Shown piece after piece: positions 8,157 to 16,356 of a stretch of DNA of 64,000 bases. The notes under the pieces are model-generated. The model was given only the letters and a program-made list of their open reading frames with translations, had not been told where the DNA came from and did not search any database. This stretch comes from Phenylobacterium sp. (lineage in GTDB: Bacteria > Pseudomonadota > Alphaproteobacteria > Caulobacterales > Caulobacteraceae): NCBI RefSeq assembly GCF_016793225.1, contig NZ_JAEUMN010000162.1, positions 1-64,000 of the forward strand, in the 5' to 3' direction. Position 1 is the stretch's first letter. Every line of letters starts with the position of its first letter. The position numbers were made by a program, and so were the translations under genes.

Positions 8157-9614
8157 GTGCAGGACCCAGTCGCCGCCGAGATCCAAGGCGCCGCCGCCGT
8201 CGTCGACCCGCCCCTGGAGGCGGACGTCGTCGGGGACGGAAAGCTCGATCGCGGCGCGGTCTCCTGGGCCGTCTTCGAGGGCGGCCGCGACCCGCAGGTG
8301 ATCCTGATCACCATCTACATCTTCATGCCCTACGTGGCCGCCGTGATGGTGGGCGACGCCGTGCGCGGGCAGGAGGTGATCAGCCAGTGGAACCAGTGGG
8401 CCGGCTGGGCGGTGATGGCCACCGCGCCGTTCATCGGGGCGTCGATCGACAAGCTGGGCGGGCGGAAGATCTGGCTCGCGCTCATCGTCGGCCTGATGAT
8501 CCCGCTGACCGCCGCGCTCTGGTGGGCCAAGCCCGACGGGACCGGGCTCTCCATCGCGACGACCATGCTGTTCGCCATGACGGTGCAGGTGCTGTTCGCC
8601 TACTCCGAGATCCTGCACAACTCGCTGCTGGTCCGCGCCGCGGGCCTGGAGGGGGCGCACAAGGCCTCGGGGCTGGCCCTGTCGCTGGGCAACCTTTTCT
8701 CGGTGCTGGCCCTGGCGTTCACGGCCTGGGCCTTCGCCCTGCCGGGGCAGGTGGACTGGTCCTGGGTTCCGTCGACGCCGCTCTTCGGCCTCGACACGGC
8801 CATGCACGAGCACGAGCGGGTGGTCGCCTGGATGGCGGCGGGCCTGCTGCTGGTGGGGTCGATCCCGCTGTTCCTGTTCACCCCCGACGCGCCCCGGACG
8901 GGCATCCCCGTGGCGCGCGCCTTCGCGCAGGGGGCCGCCGAACTCGGCCGCATGCTGAAGACGATCACCCACTATAAGGATGCAGCGGTCTACGTGGGCT
9001 CGCGCATGTTCTTCGTCGACGGCATGAACGGCGTGCTCGTCTACGCGGGCGTCTATGCGGTGGGCGTGATGAAGTGGGGCGCGCTGGAGATGCTGGCGTA
9101 CGGCATCCTGCTCTCGATGTTCGCCGTCCTCGGCGGGTTCGTGGCCCGCTGGCTCGACGCGGGCCTCGGGCCCAAGAACGCGCTGCGCATCGAGATCCTG
9201 ATGTCGATGGTGGGCCTGGTGGCGTTCCTCGGGATGCGCCCGGACATGATCCTCTTCTTCTGGCCCTACGACGCGGCGGCCCACGCGCCGCTGTGGAACG
9301 GCCCGGTGTTCCAGCACCTGCCGGACGTGGTCTTCGTGATCGTGGGCTTTTCGAACGCCGTCTTCATCACGGCGCAGTACGCCACCAGCCGCACGCTGCT
9401 GACCCGGCTCACCCCGCCCGACCAGACGGGCACGTTCTTCGGCGTCTATGCGCTCTCGGGCGTCGCGACGGCGTGGCTCGCGCCCACGATGGTCAACCGC
9501 GGCACGGCCTGGACGGGGACGCAGCAGGGGGGCTTCGCGATGCTGCTGATCCTGCTGGCGATCGGGCTCGTCGGCCTAGCCTTCGTCCGGGGCGGCGGGC
9601 CTCGGCGCGCCTGA
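8157..9614 (+). CDS. MFS transporter, UMF1/Atg22-like
   Basis: 485-residue inner-membrane carrier with about twelve membrane spans. The N-terminal ~45 residues are soluble. The first helix region reads VSWAVFEGGRDP, and the D-K-L-G-G-R-K loop between helices 2 and 3 is the MFS signature. The overall pattern fits the UMF1 (vacuole effluxer Atg22-like) branch, whose bacterial substrates are unknown. GTG 8157 is chosen because GGGGGAG lies about seven bases before it. A hairpin followed by a T-rich run (9623-9649) closes the unit. Confidence 0.85.
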   Translation: MQDPVAAEIQGAAAVVDPPLEADVVGDGKLDRGAVSWAVFEGGRDPQVILITIYIFMPYVAAVMVGDAVRGQEVISQWNQWAGWAVMATAPFIGASIDKLGGRKIWLALIVGLMIPLTAALWWAKPDGTGLSIATTMLFAMTVQVLFAYSEILHNSLLVRAAGLEGAHKASGLALSLGNLFSVLALAFTAWAFALPGQVDWSWVPSTPLFGLDTAMHEHERVVAWMAAGLLLVGSIPLFLFTPDAPRTGIPVARAFAQGAAELGRMLKTITHYKDAAVYVGSRMFFVDGMNGVLVYAGVYAVGVMKWGALEMLAYGILLSMFAVLGGFVARWLDAGLGPKNALRIEILMSMVGLVAFLGMRPDMILFFWPYDAAAHAPLWNGPVFQHLPDVVFVIVGFSNAVFITAQYATSRTLLTRLTPPDQTGTFFGVYALSGVATAWLAPTMVNRGTAWTGTQQGGFAMLLILLAIGLVGLAFVRGGGPRRA

Positions 9615-9622
9615 GCCGCCCA

Positions 9623-9649
9623 GGGTTTACCGGCGTAAACCCTTAATTT
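9623..9649 (+). terminator. Hairpin terminator after the MFS gene
   Basis: A perfect inverted repeat, GGGTTTAC-CGGC-GTAAACCC (9623-9642), is followed by TTAATTT. It lies nine bases after the MFS stop codon, so it probably ends that transcript and insulates the pilin gene. Confidence 0.65.
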
Positions 9650-9730
9650 CCGTAGAGAATGAACTTGAGTTAGGCATTCGGATTCAGCGCTCCTTAAAGG
9701 CGGCGGCCCACTCTCGCTCCTGTGCTTAGG

Positions 9731-9782
9731 GGCGAGCAGGCGATGAGCTTGAAGCCCCGTCAAAGTCTGCTCGCCAAAGGAG
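9731..9782 (+). promoter_or_regulatory. pilA leader hairpin next to the Shine-Dalgarno
   Basis: GGCGAGCAG (9731-9739) and CTGCTCGCC (9767-9775) are perfect 9-bp complementary arms around a 27-base loop. The right arm abuts the Shine-Dalgarno AAAGGAG at 9776-9782. In RNA, the stem would sit directly against the ribosome-binding site of the pilin gene and could tune its translation or mRNA stability. Confidence 0.5.
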
Positions 9783-9790
9783 AAAACACC

Positions 9791-9967
9791 ATGTCGAAGT
9801 TCGTGACCCGCTTCCTGAAGGACGAATCCGGCGCCACCGCCATCGAGTATGGCCTGATCGCCGCGCTGATCGCCGTCGTGCTCGTCGGCGCCCTGCAAGC
9901 TGTCGGCGGCAGCCTCGGCGGCGCGTTCGACACGATCTCGAGCGAAGTCGACGGCGCGGTGTCGTAA
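9791..9967 (+). CDS. pilA: Flp/Fap-type pilin subunit
   Basis: 58-residue major subunit precursor of a Tad (type IVb) pilus. The prepilin site is ESG|ATAIEYG: cleavage after Gly leaves Glu at +5 and Tyr at +6 of the mature protein, followed by a hydrophobic helix (LIAALIAVVLVGAL) that anchors the subunit and packs the fibre core. ATG 9791 is chosen because AAAGGAG lies eight bases before it and it gives the standard short leader peptide. A strong terminator follows, so pilA has its own abundant transcript. It is close in size and sequence type to Caulobacter PilA. Confidence 0.95.
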   Translation: MSKFVTRFLKDESGATAIEYGLIAALIAVVLVGALQAVGGSLGGAFDTISSEVDGAVS

Positions 9968-9989
9968 GCCGGCTCGCATCGCGAAATCA

Positions 9990-10020
9990 GGGCCCCCGGC
10001 GGCGACGCCGGGGGCCCTTT
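9990..10020 (+). terminator. Strong rho-independent terminator after pilA
   Basis: Twelve-base perfect arms GGGCCCCCGGCG (9990-10001) and CGCCGGGGGCCC (10006-10017) with a GCGA tetraloop, followed by TTT. It lies 22 bases after the pilA stop codon, separating pilin expression from cpaA. Confidence 0.85.
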
Positions 10021-10089
10021 CGATTCCAGCTTGGCTGCAACGATGTGTTCACGCGCGGGCGGGCATAACGCCCGGCAGGAAGGACTCCG

Positions 10090-10620
10090 ATGTTTCCGCC
10101 GATCGCCGCCGCCGCTGCCGCCTTCGCCTTTCCGGCGCTGATGCTCGTGGCCGCCGCCAAGGATGCGACGTCCTTCACCATTCCGAACCGGATCTCGGTC
10201 GCGCTGCTTGGACTGTTCCCGCTCGCGGCCTTTGCGGCCGGCCTGCCGCTGGAGACGATGGCCGTGCACCTTGCCGTCGGTTTCGCCGGGCTTGTGGCGG
10301 GCATGGTCATGTTCTCGCTCCGGTGGGTGGGCGGCGGCGACGCCAAGCTCTTCGCCGCGGCGGCTCTCTGGCTCGGCTGGCCCGCCGTCATGACCTTCGT
10401 CCTGGCCGCCGCGGTCGCCGGCGGCGCCCTGGCGATGGCGCTGCTCACCGCGCGCTCGACCCTGGTGCGCCCGATCATGCTCATGGGGCCCAGCTGGGTC
10501 GCCCGCCTGGCGGAGCCGGGCGAGAGCGTGCCCTATGGGGTGGCGATCGCCGCGGGAGCCCTGTGGGCGCTCCAGGCCTCGCCGTTCGCCGCCGTGCTCG
10601 CGCGGGCTGGAGGCCTCTAG
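10090..10620 (+). CDS. cpaA: Prepilin peptidase CpaA (A24 family)
   Basis: 176-residue inner-membrane aspartic protease that removes the leader peptide from Flp prepilin. Both catalytic Asp motifs are present: D25 in AAKDATSFTIPNR and D84 in GGGDAK. About five or six hydrophobic helices surround them. The length suits the short TadV/CpaA class, which lacks the methyltransferase domain. It follows pilA as in Caulobacter, but the next gene is an aminopeptidase, not cpaB, so the remaining pilus machinery is elsewhere or missing. Confidence 0.93.
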   Translation: MFPPIAAAAAAFAFPALMLVAAAKDATSFTIPNRISVALLGLFPLAAFAAGLPLETMAVHLAVGFAGLVAGMVMFSLRWVGGGDAKLFAAAALWLGWPAVMTFVLAAAVAGGALAMALLTARSTLVRPIMLMGPSWVARLAEPGESVPYGVAIAAGALWALQASPFAAVLARAGGL

Positions 10621-10659
10621 CTTGCGGCCGCGTCCCACATGGGCGACAGGAGAGGTCGC

Positions 10660-12036
10660 ATGTCGGACGTGATCCTCGACGCCTGGGACGGCCCGTCCGT
10701 CCCGGTCCACGCCTTCACCGAGGCCGAAACCGCCGCGGCCCTGGAGGCCGACTCCTTCGCCGCGGCCCTCGCCCGCATCTCCGACTTCAAGGGCAAGGCC
10801 GGGCAGCTGCTGCTGGTCCCCGACGCGAAGGGCGACCTGGACCGGGTGCTGCTCGGCCTGGGCGAGGCCGAGCCCGAGGCGGCGTTCCGCGCCCTGGCGG
10901 CCCGGCTGCCGGCGGGCGTCTATCGCCTCGCCCGGGCGCCGCAAGGCGCGTCGCCCGACCGCGTCGCCCTGGCCTTCGCGCTCGGCGGCTACCGGTTCGA
11001 TCGATACAAGAAGCCCGGCGGAGAGCGGCCCCGGTTGCTGGTCGAGGGCTGCGACGCTGCGGAGGTCCGTCAGGTCGCCCAGGCCTGCGCGCTCGCCCGC
11101 GACATGATCAACACGCCGGCCAACGACATGGGCCCGCTGCAGATCGAGACCATCGCCCGCGAGATCGCCGAACAGCATGGCGCGCAGATCACCGTCATCG
11201 AGGGCGAGGGCCTGCTCGAGGCCAACTACCCGGCGGTCCATGCCGTGGGCCGCGCGGCCGACCCCTCGCGCGCGCCGCGCTTCATCGAGATGCGCTGGGG
11301 CGAGGCGGGCAAGCCGCTGATCTGCGTGATCGGCAAGGGCGTGGTCTTCGACACCGGCGGCCTCGACATCAAGCCGTCGGCCGGCATGCGGCTGATGAAG
11401 AAGGACATGGGCGGCGCGGCGCACGCCCTGGCCCTCGGGCGGATGATCATGGCCGGTCGGCTGCCGGTCAGCCTAGCGGTGCTCGTGCCCGTGGTCGAGA
11501 ACGCGATCTCGGGCGACGCCATGCGTCCCGGCGACGTGCTCGCCTCGCGCAAGGGCCTCTCGATCGAGGTGGGCAATACCGACGCCGAGGGGCGCCTCAT
11601 CCTCGCCGACGCGCTGACCCGCGCCTGCGAGCTCGAGCCGGCGCTCACCATCGACCTCGCCACCCTGACCGGCGCCGCCCGCATCGCCCTGGGTCCGCAG
11701 CTTCCGCCGTTCTTCACGGAGGACGACGAACTCGCCGCGCAGATCGAGGCTGCGGCCCGGGCGGAATCGGACCCCCTTTGGCGCATGCCGCTCTGGAAGC
11801 CCTACGCCGACGCGCTCGACAGCGACGTGGCGGACATCAAGAACGACCCCGACGGCTGGGCCCAGGCGGGCTCGGTGACCGCCGCGCTGTTCCTGCAGCG
11901 GTTCGCGCCGCCGTCGCCCTGGGTCCATCTCGACATCTTCGCGTGGAACCCCCGGAATCGTCCGGGATTCCCTGCTGGCGGAGAGGCGCAGGCCGTCCGT
12001 GGCCTCTACCGCATGATCCGTGAGCGTTTCGCATGA
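10660..12036 (+). CDS. M17 leucyl aminopeptidase family protein
   Basis: 458-residue cytoplasmic di-metal aminopeptidase that removes N-terminal residues from peptides. The catalytic half carries GKGVVFDTGGLDIKPS, MKKDMGGAAH and the family signature NTDAEGRLILADAL, which bind two metal ions and the bicarbonate or Arg site. The N-terminal ~150 residues form a divergent macrodomain-like half. ATG 10660 is used because AGGAGAGG precedes it. The stop overlaps the start of the NlpC/P60 gene by four bases (ATGA), so the two are translationally coupled. This pairing of genes is common in Caulobacterales. Confidence 0.93.
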   Translation: MSDVILDAWDGPSVPVHAFTEAETAAALEADSFAAALARISDFKGKAGQLLLVPDAKGDLDRVLLGLGEAEPEAAFRALAARLPAGVYRLARAPQGASPDRVALAFALGGYRFDRYKKPGGERPRLLVEGCDAAEVRQVAQACALARDMINTPANDMGPLQIETIAREIAEQHGAQITVIEGEGLLEANYPAVHAVGRAADPSRAPRFIEMRWGEAGKPLICVIGKGVVFDTGGLDIKPSAGMRLMKKDMGGAAHALALGRMIMAGRLPVSLAVLVPVVENAISGDAMRPGDVLASRKGLSIEVGNTDAEGRLILADALTRACELEPALTIDLATLTGAARIALGPQLPPFFTEDDELAAQIEAAARAESDPLWRMPLWKPYADALDSDVADIKNDPDGWAQAGSVTAALFLQRFAPPSPWVHLDIFAWNPRNRPGFPAGGEAQAVRGLYRMIRERFA

Positions 12037-12866
12037 AGCACGATCCGCGCATCACGCCCTGGCGCGACGGGATCGCCGCGCGCAGCCTGGAGGGCGTGGT
12101 CGAGGCCGAGGTCTACCTGGACCCGCGCGCCATGAGCTGCGGCGTCGCGGCCGCGGCCATCCGCTCGGCGCCCGACGCCGAGGCCGAGCAGGTCGATCAG
12201 CTGCTGTTCGGCGAGCGGTTCGAAGTCATCGAGGAAGAGGGCGACTGGCTCTGGGGCCAGGCGGCCCGCGACGGATACGTCGGGTTCGTGCAGGCCACGG
12301 CGCTCGCTCCGGCCGGCGCTGCGCCGACCCACCGCATCTCCGCGCTGCGGACCTATGCGTTCGCCGGACCCAGCATCAAGTCGCGCGCGAGCGGTCCATA
12401 CTCGATCAACAGCCTGGTGACCGTCGAGGCCACCGAGGGGCGGCTCGCCAAGGTGACAGGCGCCGGCTGGATGACGGCCGATCACCTGTCGCCGATCGGG
12501 GTCTTCGAGGACGACTGGGCGGACGTGGCGCAGCGCTTCCTCGGCGCCCCCTACCTGTGGGGCGGCCGCGAGAGCCTCGGCGCCGACTGCTCGGGGCTCG
12601 TGCAGCAGGCCCTCTTCGCGTGCGGCCGCGCTTGCCCGCGCGACACGGACCAGCAGCAGGCGCTCGGCGCCCCGATCGAGGCCGCCGACTTCGGCCGCGG
12701 CGACCTGGTGTTCTGGAAGGGCCATGTGGCCATGGGCGTGGGCGAGGGCCGCATCGTCCACGCCAACGGCTTCCACATGGCCACGGTGGTGGAGCCCCTG
12801 GCCGACGCCGTCGCGCGCATCGCGGCGGCCGGATCCGGCGAGCCCACGGCCTACCGGCGGCCCTAG
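12033..12866 (+). CDS. NlpC/P60 family peptidase with SH3-like domains
   Basis: 277-residue cysteine peptidase, probably cleaving gamma-D-glutamyl-diamino acid bonds of murein peptides. Two bacterial SH3-like segments (~20-95 and ~100-155) precede the catalytic domain. The nucleophile is C186 in DCSGLV and the His is H231 in KGHVAMGV. There is no clear signal peptide, so it may act on recycled muropeptides in the cytoplasm; coupling to an aminopeptidase fits peptide recycling. It overlaps the previous gene by four bases. Confidence 0.92.
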   Translation: MKHDPRITPWRDGIAARSLEGVVEAEVYLDPRAMSCGVAAAAIRSAPDAEAEQVDQLLFGERFEVIEEEGDWLWGQAARDGYVGFVQATALAPAGAAPTHRISALRTYAFAGPSIKSRASGPYSINSLVTVEATEGRLAKVTGAGWMTADHLSPIGVFEDDWADVAQRFLGAPYLWGGRESLGADCSGLVQQALFACGRACPRDTDQQQALGAPIEAADFGRGDLVFWKGHVAMGVGEGRIVHANGFHMATVVEPLADAVARIAAAGSGEPTAYRRP

Positions 12867-12894
12867 CGCCTTAGCCGCGAAGAGCCACCCTGAG

Positions 12895-13041
12895 CTGTCA
12901 TCCCGGCTTCGGCGAAGCCGAAAGCCGGGATCCATACGCGCCGGCTGGCGGGGGCGGCCCGCGGGGGCGGCGCTGCGCCTCTTCCGGAACCGCGAAGTCT
13001 ATGGGTCCCGGTGTTCGCCTTTGGCGAAACCGGGATGACAG
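12895..13041. repeat. Dispersed intergenic repeat, copy 2 (inverted ends)
   Basis: 147-bp element with perfect 12-bp inverted ends, CTGTCATCCCGG and CCGGGATGACAG. Each end contains a hairpin (GGCTTCGGCGAAGCC on the left; TTCGCCTTTGGCGAA on the right), and each end-unit is roughly the reverse complement of the other. It sits between the convergent nlpC and cytochrome c genes. It matches copy 1 at 6949-7094 in length, ends and internal blocks such as TATGGGTCC. Confidence 0.8.
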
Positions 13042-13099
13042 CCAAAACGCAAATGGCCGGGACGAGCCCGGCCACTGCAGTCCGATGTTCAGAGACGTC

Positions 13100-13852
13100 T
13101 CAGCGCTTGGGCTGGGAGTCCGCGCCGGCCGTCGTCGGGGCGCCGGCGGTGGCGCCCTTCTGGACGGGCGCGGCGCCCGGGCCCTGCCCGGCGGCGCCTT
13201 GCGTCGCGGGCGCGGCCGTGACGCCGGTGGGTTCGCCAGCCGCGGCCGGAGCCGCCGCGTCCGCCGCCGCGGGAGCCGCGGCTGCGGCCGCGCCCGGCTG
13301 GCGGGTCGGATCGGGCGCCGGGATCGGCAGGGTGCCGCCCTGGGCGCGCAGGTAGGCGATCACGGCGACGCGCTCTTCCTGCTTCTTCAGGCCCACGAAC
13401 GTCATCTTCGTGCCCTGGATGTGCTTCTGCGGGGCCTTCAGGAAGGCGTCGAGCTCATCGTAGGTCCAGACCGGATGGGCGCCGGCGTAGGCGGTCATCG
13501 CGGGCGAATAGGCGAAGCCGGCGTGGCTGGCGGGCTTGCGGCCGACCACCGCGTGCAGACCCGGGCCGGTGCCGTTCGCGTTCGACGCATCGGCCACGTG
13601 GCACGACTTGCACTTGGCGAAGGCGGCCTCGCCGGCGGCGACGTCGGCCGTCGGCAGCAGCGTGCCCCAATCCGGCGGGAGCTCGGCTTCGCCGCCGCCG
13701 CCGCCCGCCTCTTCGGCGACTTCCACGGCATAGCCGGCCTTGGTCGGCTTGCTCGGCTCGAACACCCCGATCGAGAGCTCGCGAAGGCCAACGATGGCGA
13801 GCCCGGTCGCCAGCACTGCGCCGAAGATCTTGTTCAACGTCAGGTCGCTCAT
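13100..13852 (-). CDS. Membrane-anchored class I cytochrome c
   Basis: 250-residue electron carrier held to the periplasmic face by an uncleaved N-terminal helix (~8-25). The haem site is CKSCH, followed by the NGTGPGLH stretch typical of mitochondrial-type cytochrome c, and the axial Met lies in GTKMTFVG. Homologues such as CycM pass electrons from the bc1 complex to terminal oxidases. The last ~70 residues are an Ala/Pro/Gly-rich tail without structure, probably a periplasmic spacer. It is divergent from kdsB. Confidence 0.92.
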   Translation of the reverse strand: MSDLTLNKIFGAVLATGLAIVGLRELSIGVFEPSKPTKAGYAVEVAEEAGGGGGEAELPPDWGTLLPTADVAAGEAAFAKCKSCHVADASNANGTGPGLHAVVGRKPASHAGFAYSPAMTAYAGAHPVWTYDELDAFLKAPQKHIQGTKMTFVGLKKQEERVAVIAYLRAQGGTLPIPAPDPTRQPGAAAAAAPAAADAAAPAAAGEPTGVTAAPATQGAAGQGPGAAPVQKGATAGAPTTAGADSQPKR

Positions 13853-13978
13853 AGTCCCCTGGTCACGCCTCTCAAACGGCCACGGGTCGAAGCCCCGCGC
13901 GCGCGCGGGAATCCCGCCCCTTGTTGCGTGCGGCTCTCTTACACGCTACCGGCGCTCGCGCAACCTGCCACGACACCC

Positions 13979-14716
13979 ATGAACCCGATCGTCCTCATCC
14001 CGGCGCGCATGGCCGCGACCCGCTTGCCGGGCAAGCCGCTCGCCGACATCGGCGGCACGCCCATGATCGTGCGTGTCCTGCGCCAGGCGCTGGCCGCGGA
14101 CATGGGTCCCGTGGTCGTGGCCGCGGGCGATCCCGAGATCGTCGCGGCGGTGGAGGACGCCGGCGGCCGGGCGGTGCTCACCGATCCCGGGCTGCCATCC
14201 GGGAGCGACCGGATCCTCGCCGCCCTGGCAGAGGTCGATCCGGCCGCACGCCATGACGTGGTCATCAACCTGCAGGGCGACATGCCCTTCGTGGGGGCCT
14301 CGGTGCTGCTGGACTGCGGCGCACTCCTGGCCACCCACGCCAGCTGCGACATCGCGACACTGGTCGCGCCCGAGACGTCGGCGGCCGACCGCGCCAACCC
14401 CGATGTCGTGAAGGCCGTCCTGGCCATGGAGCCCGACGGCCGCAGCGGCCGGGCGCTCTACTTCACCCGCTCGACCCTCTATGGCGAGGGCCCGGTCTGG
14501 CGGCACATCGGGATCTACGGCTACCGCCGCGGCGCGCTGCAGCGGTTCAACGCCGCCCCGCCGTCGCCCCTGGAGCGGCGCGAGAAGCTGGAGCAGCTCC
14601 GCGCCATGGAGCTGGGCCTCACCATCTGGGCGGCCGTGGCCGACGCGGCGCCCATCTCCGTCGACAGCCCCGCCGATCTCGAGCGGGCGCGGGAATTCGC
14701 AAGGACCGTGGCATGA
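13979..14716 (+). CDS. kdsB: 3-deoxy-manno-octulosonate cytidylyltransferase
   Basis: Activates Kdo with CTP to CMP-Kdo for lipopolysaccharide inner-core synthesis in the cytoplasm. The 245 residues equal the usual KdsB length. It starts with the nucleotide-binding motif IPARMAATRLPGKPLADI. NLQGDMPF is the conserved metal/nucleotide loop and HIGIYGYRRGAL the sugar-binding segment. Its stop overlaps the pheA start by four bases (ATGA), so the two are translated together. Confidence 0.96.
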   Translation: MNPIVLIPARMAATRLPGKPLADIGGTPMIVRVLRQALAADMGPVVVAAGDPEIVAAVEDAGGRAVLTDPGLPSGSDRILAALAEVDPAARHDVVINLQGDMPFVGASVLLDCGALLATHASCDIATLVAPETSAADRANPDVVKAVLAMEPDGRSGRALYFTRSTLYGEGPVWRHIGIYGYRRGALQRFNAAPPSPLERREKLEQLRAMELGLTIWAAVADAAPISVDSPADLERAREFARTVA

Positions 14717-15555
14717 GCAAGCAACGCATCGCCTTCCAGGGCGAGCTGGGCGCCAACAGCCATGAGGCCTGCGTGGCGGCGTTTCCCGACATGGAGCCCG
14801 TGCCGCACGCCACCTTCGAGGAGGCGTTCGAAGCCGTCCGCGGCGGCGACTGCCAGCTGGGCATGATCCCGGTGGAGAACTCGATCGCCGGCCGCGTCGC
14901 CGACGTGCACCACCTGCTGCCCTCGTCGGGGCTGAAGATCATCGGCGAGCGGTTCAAGCCGATCCACTTCCACCTCATGGCCAACCCCGGGGTGACGCTG
15001 GACCAGGTGACCACCGCCGTCTCCATGCCCATCGCGCTCGGCCAGTGCCGCCGCACGCTGCGTCGCATGGGGCTGAAGACTGAGGCCGCCGGCGACACGG
15101 CCGGCGCCGCGAAGCGTCTGGCCGAGCAGCCGGACCCGACCCGCGCGGCGGTTTCTCCGGCCCTCTGCGCCGAGATCTACGGGCTGGATATCCTCGCGCG
15201 CGACATCGAGGACGAGCACCACAACACCACGCGCTTCCTGGTGATGACGGCCGACGCCAACCCGCCGCCGCCGCCGTTCACCCAGCCCTGCGTCACCAGC
15301 TTCATCTTCCGGGTGAAGAACCTGCCGGCGGCGCTCTACAAGGCCCTCGGCGGGTTCGCGACCAACGGCGTCAACATGACCAAGCTCGAGAGCTACATGG
15401 AGAACGGCGCCTTCACGGCCACCTTCTTCTACGCCGAGGTGGACGGGCGGCCCGAGGACATCGGCCTGGCCCGGGCGTTCGAGGAACTGTCGTTCTTCTC
15501 CGAGCGGTTCGAGATCCTGGGCGTCTATCCCGCCGACCCGTTCCGCAGCCGCTGA
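14713..15555 (+). CDS. pheA: Prephenate dehydratase
   Basis: Converts prephenate to phenylpyruvate in phenylalanine synthesis. It is a 280-residue monofunctional enzyme with no chorismate mutase domain. The catalytic domain runs to ~185 (IAFQGELGANSHEAC, PVENSIAGRV, HNTTRFLV). A C-terminal ACT domain (~200-275) with a GALYKAL-like segment and the ESY motif (KLESYMENG) binds phenylalanine for feedback control. Pairing with kdsB is the usual arrangement in related alphaproteobacteria. Confidence 0.96.
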   Translation: MSKQRIAFQGELGANSHEACVAAFPDMEPVPHATFEEAFEAVRGGDCQLGMIPVENSIAGRVADVHHLLPSSGLKIIGERFKPIHFHLMANPGVTLDQVTTAVSMPIALGQCRRTLRRMGLKTEAAGDTAGAAKRLAEQPDPTRAAVSPALCAEIYGLDILARDIEDEHHNTTRFLVMTADANPPPPPFTQPCVTSFIFRVKNLPAALYKALGGFATNGVNMTKLESYMENGAFTATFFYAEVDGRPEDIGLARAFEELSFFSERFEILGVYPADPFRSR

Positions 15556-15596
15556 GCGGCTTGCCTGCCGCCCCGGCAGGGGCGGAGCATGCCGCC

Positions 15597-16352
15597 ATGT
15601 CCGAACCCGTCCTTCTCTCCGAGCGCCGCGGCAAGGTGGCGCTCATCACCCTGAACCGGCCCGAGAAGCGCAACGCGCTGAACGCCGAGCTCTCGCAGGC
15701 GCTGTGCGACGCGGTCGCCGCCGCCCAGGACGCGGGCTGCATCGTCATCACCGGCGCCGGCCCCGCCTTCTGCGCCGGACTGGACCTCAGGAACCTGGGC
15801 GCCGAGCGGCTCGCCGACTTCCCGTCCTACACGCACGCCATGGCGGCCTCGCAGATCCCGATGATCGCGGCAGTGAACGGGGCGGCGGTGACGGGCGGAT
15901 TCGAGGTGGCGCTGCTGTGCGACTTCATGATCGCCTCCGAGCGCGCGGTCTTCGCGGACACCCACCTGCGGGTGGGCGTCTATCCGGGTCCGGTGGTCGT
16001 CGACCTGCCGCGCCGGGTGGGCGAGGCGTGGGCGCGGCAGATTTCGCTGTCCGGGAACTTCGTCGACGCCCAGACCGCGCTGCGCATCGGCCTTGTCAAC
16101 CAGCTCGTCCCGCACGACCAGCTCATGGCGGAGGTGATGAAGGTCGCCGACGCCATCGCCGAGCAGCCGCGCGACATGGTCGTGGCCCTGAGGGCGGACT
16201 GGAACGAGAGCATGGGCGTGCCCGTGGCCGAGGGCCGTCGGGTGCACGCGCGCCACGCCGTCTCCGGCGGTTTCGGGGGCAACCGGGGCGAGGAGATCGC
16301 CGCGCGCCGCGAGGCCGTGCTGGCGCGCTCGCGCGAGCAGCGGAGCGGCTGA
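15597..16352 (+). CDS. Enoyl-CoA hydratase/isomerase family protein
   Basis: 251-residue crotonase-fold enzyme. The CoA-binding and oxyanion motif FCAGLDLRNLG and the second oxyanion loop NGAAVTGGFEVALLCD are clear. In place of the usual catalytic Glu pair there is FADTHLRVGVYPGP, so hydratase activity is not certain; it could be an isomerase or hydrolase of the superfamily. ATG 15597 follows GGAG by ten bases. It is convergent with nudC, four bases away. Confidence 0.85.
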   Translation: MSEPVLLSERRGKVALITLNRPEKRNALNAELSQALCDAVAAAQDAGCIVITGAGPAFCAGLDLRNLGAERLADFPSYTHAMAASQIPMIAAVNGAAVTGGFEVALLCDFMIASERAVFADTHLRVGVYPGPVVVDLPRRVGEAWARQISLSGNFVDAQTALRIGLVNQLVPHDQLMAEVMKVADAIAEQPRDMVVALRADWNESMGVPVAEGRRVHARHAVSGGFGGNRGEEIAARREAVLARSREQRSG

Positions 16353-16356
16353 ACCC

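Noticed and set aside
9655-9700. CtrA-type TTAA-N7-TTAA box in the pilA promoter
   Set aside because: Isolated TTAA and TTAG words are present, but not with the required spacing.
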